Part shown: positions 61,561 to 64,000 of the stretch, one piece after another
Position numbering within the stretch: position 1 is the first letter of the stretch
Layout of the letters: each line of letters opens with the position of its first letter
NCBI RefSeq assembly: GCF_001597725.1
Contig: NZ_LUTR01000003.1
Location: 62,001 to 126,000, forward strand
Direction of reading: 5' to 3'
Length of the DNA: 64,000 nt
Source: Neptuniibacter marinus
Lineage (GTDB): Bacteria > Pseudomonadota > Gammaproteobacteria > Pseudomonadales > Balneatricaceae
Made by a program: the position numbers and the translations under genes
Notes under the pieces: generated by a model
Database searches by the model: none
Seen by the model: the letters and a program-made list of their open reading frames with translations, nothing else
What the model was told of the DNA's origin: nothing

Positions 61561-62640
61561 TTATATTGCTTTAAATCCAACGACCTTACTTAACTCTTCG
61601 AATTTTTGTTGCTCTTTCAGTGATAAGGTCTTCTCCCCCCCCAGACTCCTCCACTGAAACATGGTAGAACGCCGACTAAAATTAAAACAAGCATTTGGTG
61701 ACCCAGGAGAATGATTTCCCACCCTATACCCCAAATGCAAAGCGGCGCAGATAAAAGCACCGTTCGAGATATAGTGATCCTCAGCACCAAATAAAGCTCT
61801 GTAGTATTTCTCAGCACCGTGTTTGCATCCATAACTAGTTCTTACCCAATCAATAGTTTTACGGGGTTTGATATGATGTAGGTATTGGCATGCGCGATTA
61901 CATTCATTTTCGGCATTCAATAAACTAGCTCTGCTTTTAACAAATCTATTTTCGCGGCTTGATCTTGACTCGCCAGCTATATAATTGAGAGTTAGTCCAA
62001 AATAATTTAGTTGGGGAAAAGTATCCATTACAACTCGAATTTCATCCAGTGTCATCACTGTACAGGGGACTGGTGATAACCAGAAAGGCTTACCTTCATT
62101 CATAAGCACTCGAGCTGGCTTAGTATATAAATGCTGTAGAAAGCGAAGTACGCCCTGCGACTCAGAAAAAAGGCTTCTGTTAGAATACAACCAATGATTA
62201 AAATAGATAGTGAACAATGGATGATGTCTTTTCTGGTTATCAGCGCTTATAGCGGATCGATAGTAATGGCTTAGCGCTATAAGCCCGTAACCCTTAGCAG
62301 CGTTTTTGTCATCTGCGGATCTAATGCAGTTCAAACCTTCCTCTTTAATCAAACCACATTGATAGTCACTCAAACGGTCTTGTTGTAAACACTTAACCTT
62401 CAGTAGAGTTTCAGTGATTTGAAATAACTCGTTTTCAAACATTCTGGTATCTATAGCAAATGGTTTGTTACGAATAAGCTTAAGAGCCTGATCCCAGTTA
62501 ACAGCCAGTTCTTTCTGAGCGATAGCGTTTAATGCGTGCGAATGGCACGGATAGTCTCCCGCCTTTTTTGCGTCTTTTGCTTGTTGTCGGTAACGTTTAA
62601 CTGAAATGCCTGAGGGGAAACGAAGAGTGTTGTTATTCAT
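61561..62640 (-). CDS. Accessory protein with N-terminal glyoxalase-related domain
   Basis: About 359 residues from ATG 62640; an open extension reaches 62688. The first ~60 residues (NNTLRFPSGISVKRYRQQAK, then CHSHALNAIAQKEL) look like a small domain called glyoxalase-related that occurs in accessory-region proteins. The rest, with WFLW-poor but Cys/His-rich stretches such as NECNRACQYLHHIKPRKTID and SYGCKHGAEKYYRA, I do not recognise. No membrane segment is visible. Neighbours suggest a mobile or accessory region. Confidence 0.5.
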   Translation of the reverse strand: MNNNTLRFPSGISVKRYRQQAKDAKKAGDYPCHSHALNAIAQKELAVNWDQALKLIRNKPFAIDTRMFENELFQITETLLKVKCLQQDRLSDYQCGLIKEEGLNCIRSADDKNAAKGYGLIALSHYYRSAISADNQKRHHPLFTIYFNHWLYSNRSLFSESQGVLRFLQHLYTKPARVLMNEGKPFWLSPVPCTVMTLDEIRVVMDTFPQLNYFGLTLNYIAGESRSSRENRFVKSRASLLNAENECNRACQYLHHIKPRKTIDWVRTSYGCKHGAEKYYRALFGAEDHYISNGAFICAALHLGYRVGNHSPGSPNACFNFSRRSTMFQWRSLGGEKTLSLKEQQKFEELSKVVGFKAI

Positions 62641-62835
62641 GGTTACATGTCCAAAATTAGATCTAAAATATGCCAGCCCACTAAACATACTTGATCAATT
62701 TAGGATGCACCAAAATTGACTTTCTAAAAACTGCCATCACATGGGATGTCTGCCTACTCAATTGAGTGATGGGCTATCAGGCTTGCAGTAAACCTAACAC
62801 TAAGAATATTGTATGTATACTCTGATTGTCTAGGA

Positions 62836-63747
62836 CTAATTCAATGCAATTTCATCCAAAAATTTAGCGAATAGCTTCCTCTCTTTTGGATCTAAACCAA
62901 CTGATAGTAACTTTTTCAGATTATCGGCTCTAAGGAACCTACGTCCTCTTTGAATAACGCTTTCTGCCTTGTCCATATTTGGCTCAATAACTGCTTTCCA
63001 TTTTACCCAATGCTTTAACTCTCTATGACTTAAAGCATCGATATTCAACTCATTGAATGTTTTCAACTCTTGCTCAATATCCAACACAAGTAACTGCCTA
63101 AGGCTATTTTCAGGGTAATATACCTCTAAGCCGTCTAGCTCCGCTTTTTTTACTTCTATGTAATGAGGTCGCTCGATATTTCTATTTTCAATTACTTCTA
63201 ACTCAGCTATTTCTGTTTCAGTTGCGGCTTTTTGTGTCCAAAGAATAGGAGAACGAGTTTTAATGGCTCGACTAAGTGCAGTAAATACAGGTGATGGGCT
63301 CTTACCGTTAGACTTAATTAAAAGTTGAGAACGCTTATAAATTTGATCTGCTCCAAAATCTCCTTCTCTCATATTTCTGAGTCTTGATTCAAGCTCATCA
63401 AGTTGAAACATCAGCGCCCACAGACTTTCACGGTGATTTGAGGCAGTAAAATCCCTATCATATTTCCTTGACATGGTTTCAAAGTCCACCCCAAAATATT
63501 TTTTGCCGCAGTGTTGACCAATATTAGTTTCACGACCATCAGTAGTAACCACTAAATACCCTTTCGAGTGAGGGGTATGGCAAGTAGATAAACCACATTT
63601 AATCCACTCTTTAAAGCCATAACTACCGATTATCGTTTCTAGCTTAGAGCTATTAGGATCTAAATCATCATGGAATCCAGGTCTTGATAAAATATCATCC
63701 CAAGACTCAATTTTAACTAGGCCCTTTTCTGTATTGAGTATGATCAT
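62836..63747 (-). CDS. Hypothetical protein with Cys/His metal site
   Basis: 303 residues. The N-terminal third has KCGLSTCHTPHSKGYLVVTT and NIGQHCGKKYFGVDFE, so two CxxxxC/HC groups could bind zinc. The rest is long helical segments rich in Glu/Lys (RESLWALMFQLDELESRLRN). Proteins of this layout occur in prophages and integrative elements, as far as I recall, but function is unknown. It is monocistronic or follows the partial gene upstream. Confidence 0.6.
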   Translation of the reverse strand: MIILNTEKGLVKIESWDDILSRPGFHDDLDPNSSKLETIIGSYGFKEWIKCGLSTCHTPHSKGYLVVTTDGRETNIGQHCGKKYFGVDFETMSRKYDRDFTASNHRESLWALMFQLDELESRLRNMREGDFGADQIYKRSQLLIKSNGKSPSPVFTALSRAIKTRSPILWTQKAATETEIAELEVIENRNIERPHYIEVKKAELDGLEVYYPENSLRQLLVLDIEQELKTFNELNIDALSHRELKHWVKWKAVIEPNMDKAESVIQRGRRFLRADNLKKLLSVGLDPKERKLFAKFLDEIALN

Positions 63748-63838
63748 AGTGTAGCTACCTTACTTAAACGTAAAAATATTAGTTTAGTCGCTAAATTATA
63801 GATACCTCCATATTTAGAGCAACTAGGAAACACACCAT

Positions 63839-64000
63839 CTATGGGTTGATCATTGAGCCGCCGTAGGCGTCTACATCCATATTTTCAGACTGAACAACTT
63901 TAGCTTTTAAATCTTCGCTTAGCTCAACCTTGAGTAAAGCTTGAGATCGGTTTTCAATATCTAGTGCTTTTTGTGCGTCAGACCAACCGAATATATCAAC
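63839..64000 (-). CDS. C-terminal end of an unidentified protein (cut by the window)
   Basis: The last 53 codons of a minus-strand frame entering from beyond the window, ending MDVDAYGGSMINP. Sequence such as DIFGWSDAQKALDIENR and LLKVELSEDLKAKVV looks like real coding sequence. No family can be assigned from this fragment. It lies 91 bases upstream of the hypothetical gene and is in the same orientation. Confidence 0.5.
   Translation of the reverse strand, partial: VDIFGWSDAQKALDIENRSQALLKVELSEDLKAKVVQSENMDVDAYGGSMINP

Overview
The window reads as chromosomal DNA of a marine-type gammaproteobacterium, most likely Oceanospirillales/Oceanospirillaceae-like. This rests on gene content (FtsA/FtsZ, RmuC, YdbH-YnbE-YdbL, LpxR, OprC-type copper receptor, single-chain GcvP, REP elements with a RAYT) and moderate A+T composition. 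It is inference: no 16S gene or species marker is present.

Left part (1-13 kb). After the tail of a large GAF-GGDEF signalling protein lies a guanidine-utilisation operon. A sigma-54-like promoter and a guanidine-I (ykkC) riboswitch precede an ABC importer (binding protein, permease, ATPase), two DUF1989 carboxyguanidine deiminase subunits, a biotin-dependent guanidine/urea carboxylase and allophanate hydrolase. A second riboswitch, guanidine-II (mini-ykkC), sits inside the operon just before the carboxylase. Guanidine is imported, carboxylated, deiminated to allophanate and hydrolysed to ammonia and CO2. A LysR gene, a frameshifted VOC gene and an EamA-transporter stump follow.

13.6-16.3 kb is repeat-rich. 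It holds 27-bp and ~184-bp tandem arrays built from REP-like palindromes, a REP-associated tyrosine transposase, a HlyU-like gene, and broken copies of sequences found intact at 29.8-30.2 kb. Between these related edges lies a catabolic/transport island (16.3-30 kb): a MetX-like hydrolase and a Baeyer-Villiger-type monooxygenase, an AcoR-type sigma-54 activator, a DUF1302/DUF1329/Ycf48-like/RND cassette, and an AraC regulator. It probably handles a hydrophobic compound.

30-48 kb is mostly core: gcvP, a copper TonB receptor, lpxR with a DsbB-like gene lacking its first CxxC, ydbH-ynbE-ydbL, an O-methyltransferase, rmuC, and ftsA-ftsZ standing apart from the usual ftsQ and lpxC neighbours, behind a very AT-rich palindromic stretch. 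tRNA-Ser(GGA) follows.

48-52.7 kb is a small island bounded by copies of the tRNA-Ser 3' end: three tandem ~163-bp copies on the left and a degenerate one on the right. It carries a tight six-gene minus-strand operon: dTMP kinase with a Cys-rich tail, a dCTP-deaminase/dUTPase-fold protein with two C-terminal membrane helices and no deaminase glutamate, a MazG-like pyrophosphohydrolase, an Old-Yellow-Enzyme-like flavoprotein, a 55-aa charged protein, and a YkgJ-type Cys-cluster protein. It is my best candidate for an undescribed system, possibly nucleotide-based antiviral defence.

52.7-61.4 kb holds detoxification and regulatory genes (HCCA isomerase, AraC + AEC transporter, YghU-type GST, haloacid dehalogenase, CMD protein with a divergent TetR) and a solute-binding lipoprotein fused in operon to a PhnD-PAS-GGDEF diguanylate cyclase. 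61.5-64 kb holds poorly characterised accessory genes cut off by the window end.
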